Source of the DNA: Streptococcus sp. HMSC072G04
Lineage (GTDB): Bacteria > Bacillota > Bacilli > Lactobacillales > Streptococcaceae
Assembly: GCF_001813295.1 (NCBI RefSeq)
Contig: NZ_KV812036.1
Coordinates: 1 to 64,000 of the forward strand
Direction: 5' to 3'
Length of the DNA stretch: 64,000 bases
Positions 25,462 to 35,772 of the stretch are shown here, piece after piece. The first letter of the stretch is position 1. Each line of letters starts with the position of its first letter. A program made the position numbers and the translations under genes. Under the pieces are notes generated by a model that saw only the letters and a list, made by a program, of their open reading frames with translations, ran no database searches and had not been told where the DNA came from.

Positions 25462-25840
25462 GAGAAAATGGAAAAATCGGGACTTCACTTCAAGCCTGGA
25501 GTTTGCGATAACAGGAATTTTCACTGCGATCAAGGAAGAGCGCAATATGCGCAAGCATGCCTTATCAGCCCTTGTAGCAATTCTTGCTGGTTTGGTATTT
25601 AGGATTTCTGCGACAGAATGGCTCTTTTTATTGCTCAGCATCACCTTGGTGATTGCTTTTGAAATTATGAATTCAGCCATTGAAAATGTGGTGGATTTAG
25701 CGAGTAACTACCATTTCTCCATGTTGGCAAAGAATGCCAAAGACATGGCAGCTGGAGCAGTCCTCGTCGTATCAGGCTTTGCCCTACTAACAGGACTGGT
25801 GATTTTTGTGCCCAAATTCTGGGCCTTGGTATTTGGATAA
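25442..25840 (+). CDS. dgkA: Undecaprenol/diacylglycerol kinase
   Basis: 132 residues with three membrane helices and the family motif [14 protein letters not shown]...[12 protein letters not shown]. In streptococci this enzyme phosphorylates undecaprenol with ATP, recycling the lipid carrier for wall and polysaccharide synthesis, and mutants in S. mutans are acid-sensitive. The start lies inside ybeY (20-base overlap), so expression is coupled. Length is close to the S. mutans enzyme. It precedes era, the same order as in other streptococci. Confidence 0.94.
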   Translation: MDSQDNKRKWKNRDFTSSLEFAITGIFTAIKEERNMRKHALSALVAILAGLVFRISATEWLFLLLSITLVIAFEIMNSAIENVVDLASNYHFSMLAKNAKDMAAGAVLVVSGFALLTGLVIFVPKFWALVFG

Positions 25841-25869
25841 GAGGGAGTATGCCCTCGTGAAAGGATAAT

Positions 25870-26769
25870 ATGACATTTAAATCAGGCTTTGTAGCCATTT
25901 TAGGACGTCCCAATGTTGGGAAGTCAACGTTTTTGAACCACGTCATGGGGCAAAAAATTGCCATCATGAGTGACAAGGCGCAGACAACGCGCAATAAGAT
26001 TATGGGGATTTATACGACGGATAAGGAACAGATCGTCTTTATCGATACCCCAGGGATTCACAAACCAAAGACAGCGCTTGGAGACTTCATGGTGGAGTCG
26101 GCCTATAGCACCCTTCGAGAAGTGGATACCGTTCTCTTTATGGTGCCAGCAGATAATCCACGTGGAAAGGGCGATGACATGATCATCGAGCGTCTCAAGG
26201 CTGCTAAGGTGCCGGTTATTCTGGTGGTCAACAAGATCGACAAGGTGCACCCTGACCAACTCTTGGCGCAAATCGATGACTTCCGTAGTCAGATGGATTT
26301 CAAGGAAATCGTGCCGATTTCAGCCCTTCAAGGAAACAATGTTTCGCGTTTGATTGATATTTTAAGTGAAAACTTAGAAGAAGGGTTCCAATATTTCCCT
26401 GCTGACCAAATCACTGACCACCCAGAGCGCTTCTTGGTCTCTGAAATGATCCGTGAAAAGGTCTTGCATTTGACGCGGGAAGAAATTCCCCACTCTGTTG
26501 CAGTAGTCGTGGATTCTATGAAGCGGGATGAGGAGACAGATAAGGTTCATATCCGTGCAACCATCATGGTCGAGCGCGATAGCCAAAAAGGGATTGTCAT
26601 CGGAAAAGGTGGCGCCATGCTCAAGAAGATTGGAACCCTTGCGCGTAAGGATATCGAGCTCATGCTAGGGGACAAGGTCTTCCTAGAAACCTGGGTCAAG
26701 GTCAAGAAAAATTGGCGGGATAAGAAATTAGACCTAGCTGATTTCGGATACAACGAAAAAGAATATTAA
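25870..26769 (+). CDS. era: GTPase Era
   Basis: 299 residues. GTPase motifs GRPNVGKST (G1, about 11-19), DTPGI (G3), NKID (G4) and SAL (G5), then a KH domain with [21 protein letters not shown] (about 230-250). Era binds the 3' end of 16S rRNA and drives 30S assembly; it belongs functionally with YbeY upstream. Ribosome site AAAGGAT, 8 nt before ATG. Full length for Era (299 in pneumococcus). Confidence 0.98.
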   Translation: MTFKSGFVAILGRPNVGKSTFLNHVMGQKIAIMSDKAQTTRNKIMGIYTTDKEQIVFIDTPGIHKPKTALGDFMVESAYSTLREVDTVLFMVPADNPRGKGDDMIIERLKAAKVPVILVVNKIDKVHPDQLLAQIDDFRSQMDFKEIVPISALQGNNVSRLIDILSENLEEGFQYFPADQITDHPERFLVSEMIREKVLHLTREEIPHSVAVVVDSMKRDEETDKVHIRATIMVERDSQKGIVIGKGGAMLKKIGTLARKDIELMLGDKVFLETWVKVKKNWRDKKLDLADFGYNEKEY

Positions 26770-26817
26770 GAAGAGGTGGGCAGAAGCCTGCTTCTTGTTT
26801 TTAGAGAAGGAGAAGCT

Positions 26818-27642
26818 ATGCCTGAATTACCAGAAGTAGAGACGGTTCGACGCGGTCTTGAGAAATTAATTCTTGGGAAAACCATCCAGTCCGTGGAAGT
26901 AAAGTATCCAAAGATGATTCAGACGGATCTGGATACTTTTCGTCAAGATCTCCCAGGCCAAGAAATTCGGGTCATGGGGCGCCGTGGGAAATACCTTTTA
27001 TTTTATCTGACGGATCTGGTCCTCATCTCGCATTTGCGGATGGAAGGCAAGTATTTCTTTTATCCAGACGAGGTTCCTCTTCGCAAGCATGCCCATGTCT
27101 TCTTTCATTTTACAGATGGTAGCACCCTGGTCTATGAAGATGTCCGCAAGTTTGGGACCATGGAAGTCCTAGTACCTGAGCTTGTCGACAGCTATTTTTT
27201 GGCGAAAAAAATTGGTCCAGAGCCGACGGAAGCGGATTTTAAAGCACCAGCCTTCCAAGCAGCTCTTAAAAAATCAAAGAAACCCATTAAATCAGCTCTT
27301 TTAGACCAAAAATTAGTAGCTGGTTTGGGCAATATCTATGTGGATGAGGTCCTTTATCGAGCCAAGGTTCATCCAGCCCGTTTGGGTCAAAGCTTGACTG
27401 CTAGAGAAGCCAAAGTAATCCGCAAAGAAACGATTGCTGTGCTTGCTCAAGCTGTTGAAAAGGGTGGCTCCACCATTCGCTCCTACAGCAATGCTTTTGG
27501 AGAAGATGGCACCATGCAGGAAGAACACCAGGTCTATGGGAAAACAGGCCAGCCTTGTTTGCGCTGCGGGACGCCGATTGAGAAAATTCAGCTGGGGGGA
27601 CGTGGAACCCATTTTTGCCCTCACTGCCAAAAGGAGAACTAG
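26818..27642 (+). CDS. mutM: Formamidopyrimidine-DNA glycosylase (Fpg)
   Basis: 274 residues from ATG 26818, since the catalytic Pro must follow Met ([10 protein letters not shown]) and AGAAGGAG precedes it; an upstream in-frame ATG would bury the catalytic Pro. H2TH segment [23 protein letters not shown] with Asn/Gly contacts, and a C-terminal four-Cys zinc finger ([20 protein letters not shown] then CPHC). It removes 8-oxoguanine and Fapy lesions and nicks the strand. Useful in an H2O2-producing streptococcus. Its stop abuts the coaE start. Confidence 0.97.
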   Translation: MPELPEVETVRRGLEKLILGKTIQSVEVKYPKMIQTDLDTFRQDLPGQEIRVMGRRGKYLLFYLTDLVLISHLRMEGKYFFYPDEVPLRKHAHVFFHFTDGSTLVYEDVRKFGTMEVLVPELVDSYFLAKKIGPEPTEADFKAPAFQAALKKSKKPIKSALLDQKLVAGLGNIYVDEVLYRAKVHPARLGQSLTAREAKVIRKETIAVLAQAVEKGGSTIRSYSNAFGEDGTMQEEHQVYGKTGQPCLRCGTPIEKIQLGGRGTHFCPHCQKEN

Positions 27643-28239
27643 ATGGCGAGAATCATTGGATTAACAGGAGGGATTGCTTCAGGAAAGTCCACTGTCACCT
27701 CCTATTTGAGAGAAAAAGGCTATCCGGTTATTGATGCTGATCGAGTGGTCCATGACTTGCAAGCACCAGGAGGAGCTCTCTACCGTGTCCTAGTAGATCA
27801 TTTTGGGAGAGAGATCCTTACCAAAGAAGGAGAGCTGGACCGCGTCGCTTTAGGTCAGCGGATCTTTTCAAATCCTAGTGAAAGAAACTGGTCCAATCGC
27901 GTACAAGGCAGGCTTATTCGTGAGGCTCTAGCAGAGGTAAGAGATAGACAAGCTGCACAATCCGATATCTTTTTTATGGATATTCCACTCTTAATTGAAC
28001 AAGGCTATGAAGAGTGGTTTGAATCTGTCTGGTTGGTAGCTGTATCAAAAGAAACCCAGCTCAAACGCCTGGTGGAACGCAACCACTTATCAGAACTGCA
28101 GGCCCAAGAACGCATTGCGTCTCAAATGCCGCTAGATGAAAAAAGAGCCCATGCAGATCTGGTCTTAGACAATAATGACGATCTTGCTGCCCTCTATGCC
28201 CAATTAGATGCAGCCCTACAACAATTAGAAAGAAGATGA
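27643..28239 (+). CDS. coaE: Dephospho-CoA kinase
   Basis: 198 residues. Walker A GLTGGIASGKST (about 6-17), the conserved DADRVVHDL, and the family DIPLLIEQGYE segment. It performs the last step of CoA synthesis, phosphorylating the 3'-OH of dephospho-CoA. It starts at the base after the mutM stop, so it is translationally coupled. Its TGA overlaps an ATG (ATGA, 28236-28239), the expected start of the next gene, where a frameshift is seen (see 28236-28262). Confidence 0.96.
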   Translation: MARIIGLTGGIASGKSTVTSYLREKGYPVIDADRVVHDLQAPGGALYRVLVDHFGREILTKEGELDRVALGQRIFSNPSERNWSNRVQGRLIREALAEVRDRQAAQSDIFFMDIPLLIEQGYEEWFESVWLVAVSKETQLKRLVERNHLSELQAQERIASQMPLDEKRAHADLVLDNNDDLAALYAQLDAALQQLERR

Positions 28240-28336
28240 TTTTATCACAAGAGAAATCAATTGGCGTAAAAATCTATATATTGCCTGGATCGGGTGCTTT
28301 TTCATCGGAGCCAGCCTTTCTTTAGTCGTCCCTTTT

Positions 28337-29455
28337 ATGGCCCTCTTTGTGGAAGAGTTGGGTGTTACGGGTAAGGCTGTTCCCCTTTATGCTGGGATTG
28401 CCGTCGCGAGTTCTTCTGTGACTTCTGCGATCATGTCCCCCATCTGGGGGAGCCTGGCCGACCGCTATGGTCGAAAACCTATGATGCTTAGAGCTTCCAT
28501 TGCCATGACGCTGACCATGGGAGGCATTGCCTTTGTCCCTTCTGTCTTTTGGCTCTTGGTCCTGCGTTTGCTCAATGGGGTCTTTTCAGGCTTTGTCCCT
28601 AATAGTACAGCCTTGATTGCCAGTCAAGTTCCCAAGGACCAATCCGGCTATGCCCTAGGGACCTTGTCGACCGGTGTCGTGGCTGGAACCTTGATGGGGC
28701 CTTTGATTGGAGGACTCATTGCTGAAAATCTGGGAATGCGCAATGTCTTTCTCTTGGTCGGCTTCTTCTTATTTTTGGTTTCCCTCTTAACCTTCTGGGG
28801 TATTGAGGAAGAGTACGAACCCCTTCCAAAAGAAGAACAAAAATCCAGCTGGGAGTTACTCATGTCCATTCAGCAAAAAGATATCCTCTTGGGACTCTTT
28901 TTGACCAGCATGACCATTCAAATGATCGCCCAATCTATTTCTCCGATCCTGCCTCTTTATGTGCGGGCTTTGGGACAAAGAGATAACCTGATCTTTGTAT
29001 CAGGGATGATTGTTTCGGCTATGGGAGTCTCCAGTATGCTCTTTTCAGGTTGGATGGGAAAACTCGGAGACCGAATCGGGAATCACCGACTCTTATTAAT
29101 CGCCCTTCTCTATAGTGGCTGTCTCTATATTCTTTGTGCCCAAGCGCAATCACCCCTTCAATTAGGGATTTTACGCTTCCTCTTTGGGATCGGGACAGGA
29201 GCCCTACTACCTGGAGTTTCTGCATTATTGAATCGTTTAACCCCTCCTGAAGGGATCTCTCGGATCTTTAGCTACAACCAGCTCTTTTATTACTTAGGTG
29301 GTGTATTAGGGCCAATGATGGGGTCGAGTATTTTCATGCATTTTGGCTATCATTGGGTATTTTACGGTACAGCCCTTTTGGCTTTTACCGATTTGATGTT
29401 CCTCTTATTCTTATTTAGAAAGTATTTGAAAGTGAGAGACGTACGTGCGAATTAA
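28337..29455 (+). CDS. pmrA: PmrA-like MFS efflux pump, 5' end frameshifted
   Basis: A major facilitator closely resembling streptococcal PmrA (about 400 residues): [20 protein letters not shown] is motif A, followed by [21 protein letters not shown] (antiporter motif C region). The open frame with an ATG begins only at 28337 and lacks helix 1. The missing helix is encoded in the same frame just upstream, from about 28247 (REINWRKNLYIAWIGCFFIG), but no start codon serves it. The natural start, ATGA overlapping the coaE stop at 28236, is one frame away. A one-base loss (for example in TTTT at 28240-28243) or a two-base gain explains this. With it restored the protein would be about 405 residues. 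As it stands, function is doubtful unless an unusual start or frameshifting is used. Confidence 0.75.
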   Translation: MALFVEELGVTGKAVPLYAGIAVASSSVTSAIMSPIWGSLADRYGRKPMMLRASIAMTLTMGGIAFVPSVFWLLVLRLLNGVFSGFVPNSTALIASQVPKDQSGYALGTLSTGVVAGTLMGPLIGGLIAENLGMRNVFLLVGFFLFLVSLLTFWGIEEEYEPLPKEEQKSSWELLMSIQQKDILLGLFLTSMTIQMIAQSISPILPLYVRALGQRDNLIFVSGMIVSAMGVSSMLFSGWMGKLGDRIGNHRLLLIALLYSGCLYILCAQAQSPLQLGILRFLFGIGTGALLPGVSALLNRLTPPEGISRIFSYNQLFYYLGGVLGPMMGSSIFMHFGYHWVFYGTALLAFTDLMFLLFLFRKYLKVRDVRAN

Positions 29456-29594
29456 AGTTCAATTGACCTGCACCAGCTGTGGGAGTCAGAATTATTTGAC
29501 CAGTAAAAATACCAAAACCCATCCTGAAAAGATCGAGGTCTTGAAGTATTGTCCCAAGGAAAGAAAAGTAACCTTACATATTGAATCAAAATGA
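29445..29594 (+). CDS. rpmG: 50S ribosomal protein L33 (zinc-type, second L33)
   Basis: 49 residues from a GTG start that overlaps the end of the MFS gene by 11 bases: [20 protein letters not shown]..., then [19 protein letters not shown]. It has CxxC and a later Cys, unlike the Cys-free L33. Streptococci place this rpmG between pmrA and secG, as here. L33 sits near the E site of the 50S subunit. Too short for many gene callers. Translation coupled to the MFS gene is likely. Confidence 0.93.
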   Translation: MRIKVQLTCTSCGSQNYLTSKNTKTHPEKIEVLKYCPKERKVTLHIESK

Positions 29595-29635
29595 TTTTCA
29601 TGGTATAATAGTGAAGATTTTAAGGAGTTTTGAAT

Positions 29636-29869
29636 ATGAGCGGAGCATTAACAACTATTTTACTAGTATTATCAGTATTGATTATTATCGCAATTTTTAT
29701 GCAACCAACAAAAAACCAATCGAGCAACGTCTTTGACGCAAGCTCAAATGACTTGTTTGAACGTTCAAAAGCGCGCGGGTTTGAAGCCGTGATGCAGCGT
29801 TTAACAGCTATTATGATCTTCTTTTGGTTATTGATCGCGATGATCTTAATGGTACTTTCTAGTAGATAA
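29636..29869 (+). CDS. secG: Preprotein translocase subunit SecG
   Basis: 77 residues from ATG 29636 (TAAGGAG 8 nt before). Two membrane helices flank the conserved loop MQPTKNQSSNVFDASSNDLFERSKARGFEAVMQRLT, ending VLSSR as in pneumococcal SecG. It assists SecYEG-mediated export of preproteins such as the adhesin, SlrA and the C69 peptidase in this window. It precedes rnr and smpB, the common Gram-positive order. Confidence 0.96.
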   Translation: MSGALTTILLVLSVLIIIAIFMQPTKNQSSNVFDASSNDLFERSKARGFEAVMQRLTAIMIFFWLLIAMILMVLSSR

Positions 29870-29965
29870 GATAGGCTCAGACATTGTCTTTGCCTATTTT
29901 TATTTTGCAAAACAAAGACACAAGTAGATAGAAAAAAGGAGGCTGGATAACCAGCAAATAAATCA

Positions 29966-32326
29966 ATGAAAACAAGTATTAAAGAATATTTACAAGAGCA
30001 TGACAAAGTCCAGATCAATGATCTAGCAGCAGCTCTAGGAAAAGAAGGGTCAAAGGATTTCCGTGACTTGGTCAAGACCATCTCTATGATGGAACGCCGC
30101 CATGAGTTGAAATTCGAAGATGATGGCTCTCTTCGTTTGGCTCAAAAGAAGGCCCCGGCCATTACGCTCAAGGGGATCTTTCATGCCCATAAAAATGGCT
30201 TTGGCTTTGTCAGTTTAGAGGGCGAAGAAGAGGACCTCTTTGTTGGCCGAAATGATGTCAACCACGCTATCGATGGTGACACCGTTGAGATCGTCATTAC
30301 CAAGGTAGCAGACCGAAACAAGGGAACGGCAGCAGAAGCCAAAATTATTGATGTTCTGGAGCATAGCATCAAAACGGTGGTTGGACAAATCGTTCTGGAT
30401 GAGGAAAAACCTAAATATGCCGGCTACATTCGTTCGAAAAATCAAAAGATCAGCCAGTTGATCTATGTGAAGAAGCCAGCCATCCAATTGGAAGGGACCG
30501 AAATCCTCAAGGTCGAAATAGATCAATACCCGAGCCGCAAGCACAATTATTTTGTGGCAACCGTGCGGGATGTGGTCGGTCATGTAACAGATCCAGGAAT
30601 CGATGTCTTGGAAGTGTTAGAATCCATGGACATTGTCTCAGAATTTCCAGAAGAAGTGCTGAAAGAGGCTGAACAGGTTCCAGATGCACCGTCTAAAAAG
30701 GATTTAGAGGGGCGATTGGATCTGCGAGAGGAGATTACCTTTACGATTGATGGGGCAGATGCCAAAGACTTGGACGATGCAGTCCATATCAAGCTACTCA
30801 AGAACGGCAACTTTGAGCTGGGGGTTCACATCGCAGATGTTTCTTATTATGTTACAGAAGGTTCAGCACTCGACAAGGAAGCTCTAAATCGTGCTACCTC
30901 TGTCTATGTGACCGACCGAGTAGTACCCATGTTGCCCGAGCGTCTGTCCAATGGGATCTGTTCTTTGAATCCGAATGTGGATCGCCTGACCCAGTCTGCC
31001 ATCATGGAGATTGATCCTCATGGCAAGGTTGTCAAGCATACCATTACCCAAACAGTGATCAATACAACCTTCCGAATGACCTATAGCGACGTCAATGATA
31101 TCTTAGCAGGCGACGAAGAAAAGGCTCAAACCTTTAAGAAAATTGTCCCAAGTATTCATCAAATGGCCACCTTGCATGGCATTTTAGAAAGCATGCGGAT
31201 TCGCCGCGGAGCCCTTAATTTTGATACCAATGAGGCTAAAATCTTGGTCAATAAAGAAGGAAAACCAGTTGATATCGTTTTGCGTCAAAGAGGGATTGCC
31301 GAGCGGATGATTGAGTCCTTTATGTTGATTGCCAATGAAACGGTAGCGGAACACTTTACGCGACTGAAGCTGCCGTTCATCTACCGGATCCACGAAGATC
31401 CGAAAGCAGAAAAAGTACAGAAGTTTATCGATTATGCTTCTAGCTTTGGGATCCAGATCTACGGAACGGCTAGTGAGATGAGCCAAGAAGCCCTGCAAGA
31501 AATTATGCGCAAGGTTGAAGGAGAACCCTATGCAGATGTCCTTTCGATGATGTTGTTGCGCTCGATGCAACAGGCCCGTTACTCAGAGCACAACCATGGC
31601 CACTATGGGCTTGCTGCTGAGTATTATACCCACTTTACCAGTCCCATCCGTCGGTATCCGGACCTGATGGTTCATCGAATGGTGCGCGAATATGGGAAAT
31701 CCCAAGAAGTAGCTGAACACTTTGAACAAGTCCTTCCAGACATTGCCAGCCAATCCTCTAGTCGAGAACGCCGAGCTATTGATGCAGAGCGCGAAGTAGA
31801 AGCCATGAAGAAGGCTGAATACATGGAAGACTATGTTGGAGAAGAGTACGATGCTGTGGTTTCCAGTGTGGTGAAATTTGGCCTCTTTGTGGAGTTGCCA
31901 AATACGGTTGAAGGTTTGATCCATATTACCAATCTTCCTGAATTCTACCATTTTAACGAACGAGATCTAACCCTTCGCGGAGAAAAATCAGGAGTGACCT
32001 TCCGTGTCGGTCAGCAAATCCGGATCAAGGTAGAAAGAGCCGACAAGATGACAGGAGAGATTGATTTCTCTTATATTCCAAGTGAATGGGATGTCGTCGA
32101 AAAAGGCCTCAAGTCTAAAGGACGTGACCGAGGTGGCAACCACAGGGATCGCAGACGCAAGGACAAAAAAGTTTCTAAGGGATCAACCGCTAGAAAAGAT
32201 GACAAGCGGAAAGATTCTTCCTCTAAAACCAAAAAGAAAAAAGGGAAGAAACCATTTTACAAGGAAGTAGCAAAGAAAGGAGCCAAACATGGCAAAGGGC
32301 GAAGGAAAGGTAGTCGCGCAAAATAA
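29966..32326 (+). CDS. rnr: Ribonuclease R
   Basis: 786 residues: N-terminal winged helix (1-60), two cold-shock/OB domains (about 65-230), RNB catalytic domain with [16 protein letters not shown] (metal-binding Asp cluster, about 258-273) and a C-terminal S1 domain (about 630-715), then a very basic Lys/Arg/Ser tail (about 720-786). It is a processive 3'-5' exonuclease that degrades structured RNA and works with trans-translation; smpB overlaps its last 38 bases. The longer basic tail may help bind ribosomes or SmpB-tmRNA. Confidence 0.97.
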   Translation: MKTSIKEYLQEHDKVQINDLAAALGKEGSKDFRDLVKTISMMERRHELKFEDDGSLRLAQKKAPAITLKGIFHAHKNGFGFVSLEGEEEDLFVGRNDVNHAIDGDTVEIVITKVADRNKGTAAEAKIIDVLEHSIKTVVGQIVLDEEKPKYAGYIRSKNQKISQLIYVKKPAIQLEGTEILKVEIDQYPSRKHNYFVATVRDVVGHVTDPGIDVLEVLESMDIVSEFPEEVLKEAEQVPDAPSKKDLEGRLDLREEITFTIDGADAKDLDDAVHIKLLKNGNFELGVHIADVSYYVTEGSALDKEALNRATSVYVTDRVVPMLPERLSNGICSLNPNVDRLTQSAIMEIDPHGKVVKHTITQTVINTTFRMTYSDVNDILAGDEEKAQTFKKIVPSIHQMATLHGILESMRIRRGALNFDTNEAKILVNKEGKPVDIVLRQRGIAERMIESFMLIANETVAEHFTRLKLPFIYRIHEDPKAEKVQKFIDYASSFGIQIYGTASEMSQEALQEIMRKVEGEPYADVLSMMLLRSMQQARYSEHNHGHYGLAAEYYTHFTSPIRRYPDLMVHRMVREYGKSQEVAEHFEQVLPDIASQSSSRERRAIDAEREVEAMKKAEYMEDYVGEEYDAVVSSVVKFGLFVELPNTVEGLIHITNLPEFYHFNERDLTLRGEKSGVTFRVGQQIRIKVERADKMTGEIDFSYIPSEWDVVEKGLKSKGRDRGGNHRDRRRKDKKVSKGSTARKDDKRKDSSSKTKKKKGKKPFYKEVAKKGAKHGKGRRKGSRAK

Positions 32327-32756
32327 AAAGGCGAGACATGACTACACCATCGTGGATACGATTGAAGCAGGGATGGTGTTGACGGGGACAGAGATCAAAA
32401 GTGTCCGTGCAGCACGCATTAACTTGAAAGATGGCTTTGCACAAGTAAAAAATGGCGAAGTTTGGCTTAGCAATGTCCACATTTCCCCTTACGAGGAAGG
32501 GAATATCTGGAACCAAGACCCAGACCGTCGTCGCAAGCTCCTTCTTCATAAAAAGCAAATCCAAAAGCTGGACCAAGACACCAAAGGGACCGGAATGACC
32601 TTGGTGCCTTTGAAGGTCTATCTCAAGGACGGCTATGCCAAATTGCTTTTGGGGCTCGCTAAAGGGAAACATGATTATGACAAGCGTGAATCTATCAAAC
32701 GTCGGGAACAAAACCGGGATATTGCACGGGTCATGAAACAATACAATACACGTTAA
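32289..32756 (+). CDS. smpB: SsrA-binding protein SmpB
   Basis: 155 residues, full length: [27 protein letters not shown] at the N-terminus, [11 protein letters not shown], and the basic C-terminal tail [22 protein letters not shown]. It binds tmRNA and lets it enter stalled ribosomes. The start lies 38 bases inside rnr in another frame, with AAGAAAGGAG before it, so both are made together. The tail that mimics mRNA in the decoding centre is intact. Confidence 0.97.
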   Translation: MAKGEGKVVAQNKKARHDYTIVDTIEAGMVLTGTEIKSVRAARINLKDGFAQVKNGEVWLSNVHISPYEEGNIWNQDPDRRRKLLLHKKQIQKLDQDTKGTGMTLVPLKVYLKDGYAKLLLGLAKGKHDYDKRESIKRREQNRDIARVMKQYNTR

Positions 32757-32758
32757 AG

Positions 32759-32800
32759 AAAAAGGCAGTTTTGAAACTTGTTTCAGATCTGTCTTTTTTA
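32759..32800 (+). terminator. Terminator after smpB
   Basis: Nested stem around TGAAAC tt GTTTCA, then CTGTCTTTTTT. Confidence 0.7.
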
Positions 32801-32811
32801 TGGTTTCTGCT

Positions 32812-32849
32812 TGTAATCGCTTGCAAAATGATTGCTTATATTATATACT
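32812..32849 (+). promoter_or_regulatory. Promoter with CRE of the C69 dipeptidase
   Basis: -35 TTGCAA (32821-32826), 17-bp spacer, -10 TATACT (32844-32849). TGTAATCGCTTGCA (32812-32825) matches the CRE consensus TGWAANCGNTNWCA at 13 of 14 positions and covers the -35, predicting repression by CcpA. Confidence 0.7.
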
Positions 32850-32931
32850 AAAATTAGGGTGTTGGTATAGTTGCTTTTCTTAGGCTTGAAAGTTTTTCTA
32901 GCCTCTTTTGTAGTCAATAAGGAGAAAGACT

Positions 32932-34677
32932 ATGAAGAAAATCCTATTCAAACTACTGTTTGGCCTCATGCTAATCGCTCTCTTCCCTGTGCAGGTCGCA
33001 CAAGCCTGTTCGGCCTTCATTGTAGGGAAGGACTTAACCACGGATGGCTCCATGCTGTACGGTCGTACAGAGGACTATCCCTATGCACCAGATGGCGGGC
33101 GCCACAATCAAAACTTTGTTGTAGTTCCAGCAAAGGACTACAAGGAAGGGGATAAGATCGAAGATGAGTCCAATGGCTTTACCTATCCTCATTTGAGCCA
33201 TGAAATGAAGTACACAGCGACCTATGATGCTGCGCGTGGTGATGGAAGTAACGGGAATTTCGGAGCTCATGGTTTTAATGAAGTGGGCGTGTCAATGACA
33301 GCGACAGTATCAGCGACTCCTCATGACAAGATTTTGAAAGCCGACCCTTTGGTCAAGGATGGCCTACCAGAAGCTTCCATGATCGACTTGGTCTTGCCTC
33401 GTGCAAAAACTGCTCGAGAAGGAATCGAAATTGTTGCCAAGACCTTGGATGAAAAAGGTTCTGCCGAAGGGAACATTATCGTTGTAGCAGATAAAAATGA
33501 GCTCTGGTACATGGAAATCCTCTCAGGTCACCAATATGTGGCTATTAAATTCCCACAAGACCGCTATGCTATTTTTGCCAATACCTACTATCTGGGACAT
33601 GTGGATCTCAAGGACAAGGACAATGTCATTGCTTCAAAAGATGTAGAAGCAGTAGCTAAGAAAGCCGACCATTACAAGACGGATAAGGATGGCAAGTTCC
33701 ATATTGCGGACTCTTATGGTCCGGACGAATACACCGAACGCAACCGCTCACGGACCTATGCAGGGATTACCTTGATGGATCCAAAAGCGGATGTCAAATA
33801 TGATGATCAACACTTTGATCTACTTCGTAAACCAACGGATCCTTCTAAGAGGTATAGTCTAGAAGATGTTTTCGCCGAACAACGGAACCGTTTCGAACAC
33901 CTCAAACAATTTACAGCAGATGACTTGGCCGAACCAGGTAAAAAAGTTGATACCAAGAAATACAAGTATGCTCTAGGAAATGAAAACGTCATTGATGCCC
34001 ATGTCTATCAAATCAAGAAAGACTTGCCAAGTCCATTTGGTGGAATCGTTTGGTTGGGTCTCGCCCAAAGTCGCAATACCCCATATGTTCCATTCTATGG
34101 CTTAGTCAATGACACCTACGGTGCCTTTAAAGTCCGCTCTGCTAAGTATGATCCTACTTCATGGTATTGGGCTGTTTGGCATATCGACCAAATGGTCATG
34201 AAATATCCAGACCTCTTTGGCACCAGTATCCAAGATAAATGGAAAGAAATGGAAGCCGGCTGGATCAAGGAACAAGCTGCTTTGGATAAAAAATATAGTG
34301 GTCTCACAGATGAGCAAGCCAAAGCTCTTCAAGGTGAAGTTACTAAGGAATCCATGGATCGAGCAGATGTAATCTTCAAACAAATCAAGGCTACTGAAAA
34401 GGAAATGGAAGATAAGATTCGTGAAGAAAAGGGCTTGGAAGCTGACTTTGTCTACGATGGCTATAACAAAGCGAATTTAATGGCTGCTGCTGAAAAAGAC
34501 AGTTCAGACAAGAAGCCAGAAACTTGTCAGGAAGCGCTCGGAGATACCCCTAAAAAGGCTAGCCAGACTCAAGATTCAAGTGTGGTCTTCTCAGTCCTTC
34601 TTGGAGTATTGGCTGTTTGTGGATTTAGTTTAGCTGGATTCTTTTATAAAAAATCAAAAAATAAAGAGGATGAATAG
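32932..34677 (+). CDS. Secreted C69-family dipeptidase, membrane-anchored
   Basis: 581 residues. Signal peptide MKKILFKLLFGLMLIALFPV ending VAQA; cleavage would leave Cys-26 (ACSAFIVGKDLTTDGS) as the N-terminal nucleophile, as in the Ntn-hydrolase C69/PepD family. The family region DGSMLYGRTEDYPYAPD and the later LWYMEILSGHQYVA follow. The C-terminus has a charged coil (about 440-520), then one membrane helix (about 553-572) and KKSKNKEDE, so it is anchored without an LPXTG motif. It probably trims peptides outside the cell. It is placed between smpB and tehB, which are close neighbours in related species, and has its own CRE-bearing promoter and terminator. Confidence 0.88.
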   Translation: MKKILFKLLFGLMLIALFPVQVAQACSAFIVGKDLTTDGSMLYGRTEDYPYAPDGGRHNQNFVVVPAKDYKEGDKIEDESNGFTYPHLSHEMKYTATYDAARGDGSNGNFGAHGFNEVGVSMTATVSATPHDKILKADPLVKDGLPEASMIDLVLPRAKTAREGIEIVAKTLDEKGSAEGNIIVVADKNELWYMEILSGHQYVAIKFPQDRYAIFANTYYLGHVDLKDKDNVIASKDVEAVAKKADHYKTDKDGKFHIADSYGPDEYTERNRSRTYAGITLMDPKADVKYDDQHFDLLRKPTDPSKRYSLEDVFAEQRNRFEHLKQFTADDLAEPGKKVDTKKYKYALGNENVIDAHVYQIKKDLPSPFGGIVWLGLAQSRNTPYVPFYGLVNDTYGAFKVRSAKYDPTSWYWAVWHIDQMVMKYPDLFGTSIQDKWKEMEAGWIKEQAALDKKYSGLTDEQAKALQGEVTKESMDRADVIFKQIKATEKEMEDKIREEKGLEADFVYDGYNKANLMAAAEKDSSDKKPETCQEALGDTPKKASQTQDSSVVFSVLLGVLAVCGFSLAGFFYKKSKNKEDE

Positions 34678-34687
34678 ATCCTAACAA

Positions 34688-34719
34688 GGAGGTTTCGCTA
34701 GAAAGCGGAGCCTCTTTTT
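34688..34719 (+). terminator. Terminator after C69 dipeptidase
   Basis: GAGG-CGCT agaa AGCG-CCTC hairpin followed by TTTTT. Confidence 0.8.
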
Positions 34720-34783
34720 CCAACTTGTAAAAAGGGGCTTTTTTCTGTATGATAAGAGTAGTGAAAGAAAAAGGAGAAGTAGC

Positions 34784-35644
34784 ATGACACAAAAATTGAT
34801 TGCTTACAAGCGCATGCCTATCTGGACCAAGGATACCATGCCAGAAGCTCTTCAAAGAAAGCACAATACCAAGGTCGGAACCTGGGGGAAGATTACTGTT
34901 TTAAAGGGTCAGTTACGATTTATTGAATTGACCGAAGAGGGGGAAGAAATCGCGAGCCACCTCTTTGAAGCAGGAGCAGAAAACCCCATGGCTGAGCCCC
35001 AGGCCTGGCACCGTGTGGAAGCAGCGACGGACGATGTGGAGTGGTACTTGGAATTTTACTGTGAGCCAAAAGACTATTTCCCAAAAAAATACAACACCAA
35101 TCCTGTCCATTCAGAAGTACTAGAAGCAGTGGAAATTGTCCCAGCTGGAAAGGCGCTGGATCTAGGATGCGGGCAAGGCCGTAACGCCCTCTTTTTGGCC
35201 CAACATGGCTTTGATGTGACAGCTGTAGATCAAAATGAACTGGCTCTTGAGATCTTACAAAGTATTGTCGCTGAGGAAGATCTGGACATGCCTGTGGGTC
35301 TCTATGATATCAATGCTGCAGCTCTTACCCAAAACTATGATTTCATCGTATCGACTGTGGTCCTCATGTTTTTAGACGCTGATCGGATTCCAGCGATTAT
35401 CCGCAATATGCAAGAGCATACCAATCCAGGTGGCTACCATCTCATTGTCTGTGCCATGGATACAGAAGATTATCCTTGCCAGATGCCTTTCTCGTTCACC
35501 TTTAAAGAAGGAGAATTGGCGGAGTATTACAAGGATTGGGAATTGGTCAAATATAATGAAAATCCTGGCCATCTCCATCGTCGAGATGAGAATGGCCATC
35601 GGATTCAACTTCGATTTGCAACCATGTTGGCAAAGAAAAAATAG
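34784..35644 (+). CDS. tehB: TehB-type SAM-dependent methyltransferase
   Basis: 286 residues with two parts: an N-terminal cupin-like domain (about 1-95, DUF1971-like: KRMPIWTKDTMPEALQRKHNTKVGTWGK) and a class I methyltransferase with SAM motif LDLGCGQGRNALFLA (about 127-141) and acidic VDQNE. TehB methylates tellurite/selenite in some bacteria; in streptococci the natural substrate is not known. AAAAGGAGAAG ribosome site. Own terminator. The same gene follows smpB in relatives. Confidence 0.9.
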   Translation: MTQKLIAYKRMPIWTKDTMPEALQRKHNTKVGTWGKITVLKGQLRFIELTEEGEEIASHLFEAGAENPMAEPQAWHRVEAATDDVEWYLEFYCEPKDYFPKKYNTNPVHSEVLEAVEIVPAGKALDLGCGQGRNALFLAQHGFDVTAVDQNELALEILQSIVAEEDLDMPVGLYDINAAALTQNYDFIVSTVVLMFLDADRIPAIIRNMQEHTNPGGYHLIVCAMDTEDYPCQMPFSFTFKEGELAEYYKDWELVKYNENPGHLHRRDENGHRIQLRFATMLAKKK

Positions 35645-35647
35645 AGA

Positions 35648-35677
35648 AAAAGCAGGATCCTAGCATCCTGCTTTTTT
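35648..35677 (+). terminator. Terminator after tehB
   Basis: AAAGCAGGAT cctagc ATCCTGCTTTTTT; strong. Confidence 0.9.
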
Positions 35678-35730
35678 GCTTTCTACAAACAAGTTGAACA
35701 AGGTGATCTGAATGTTGTTCACTTGCCAAA

Positions 35731-35765
35731 AAGAAAAACCTTCTCCATAAAGGTAGGAGAAGGTT
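35731..35765 (-). terminator. Terminator after TetR gene
   Basis: AACCTTCTCC...GGAGAAGGTT perfect 10-bp stem; on the minus strand followed by TTTCTTTTTG. Confidence 0.85.
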
Positions 35766-35772
35766 GGGGAAT

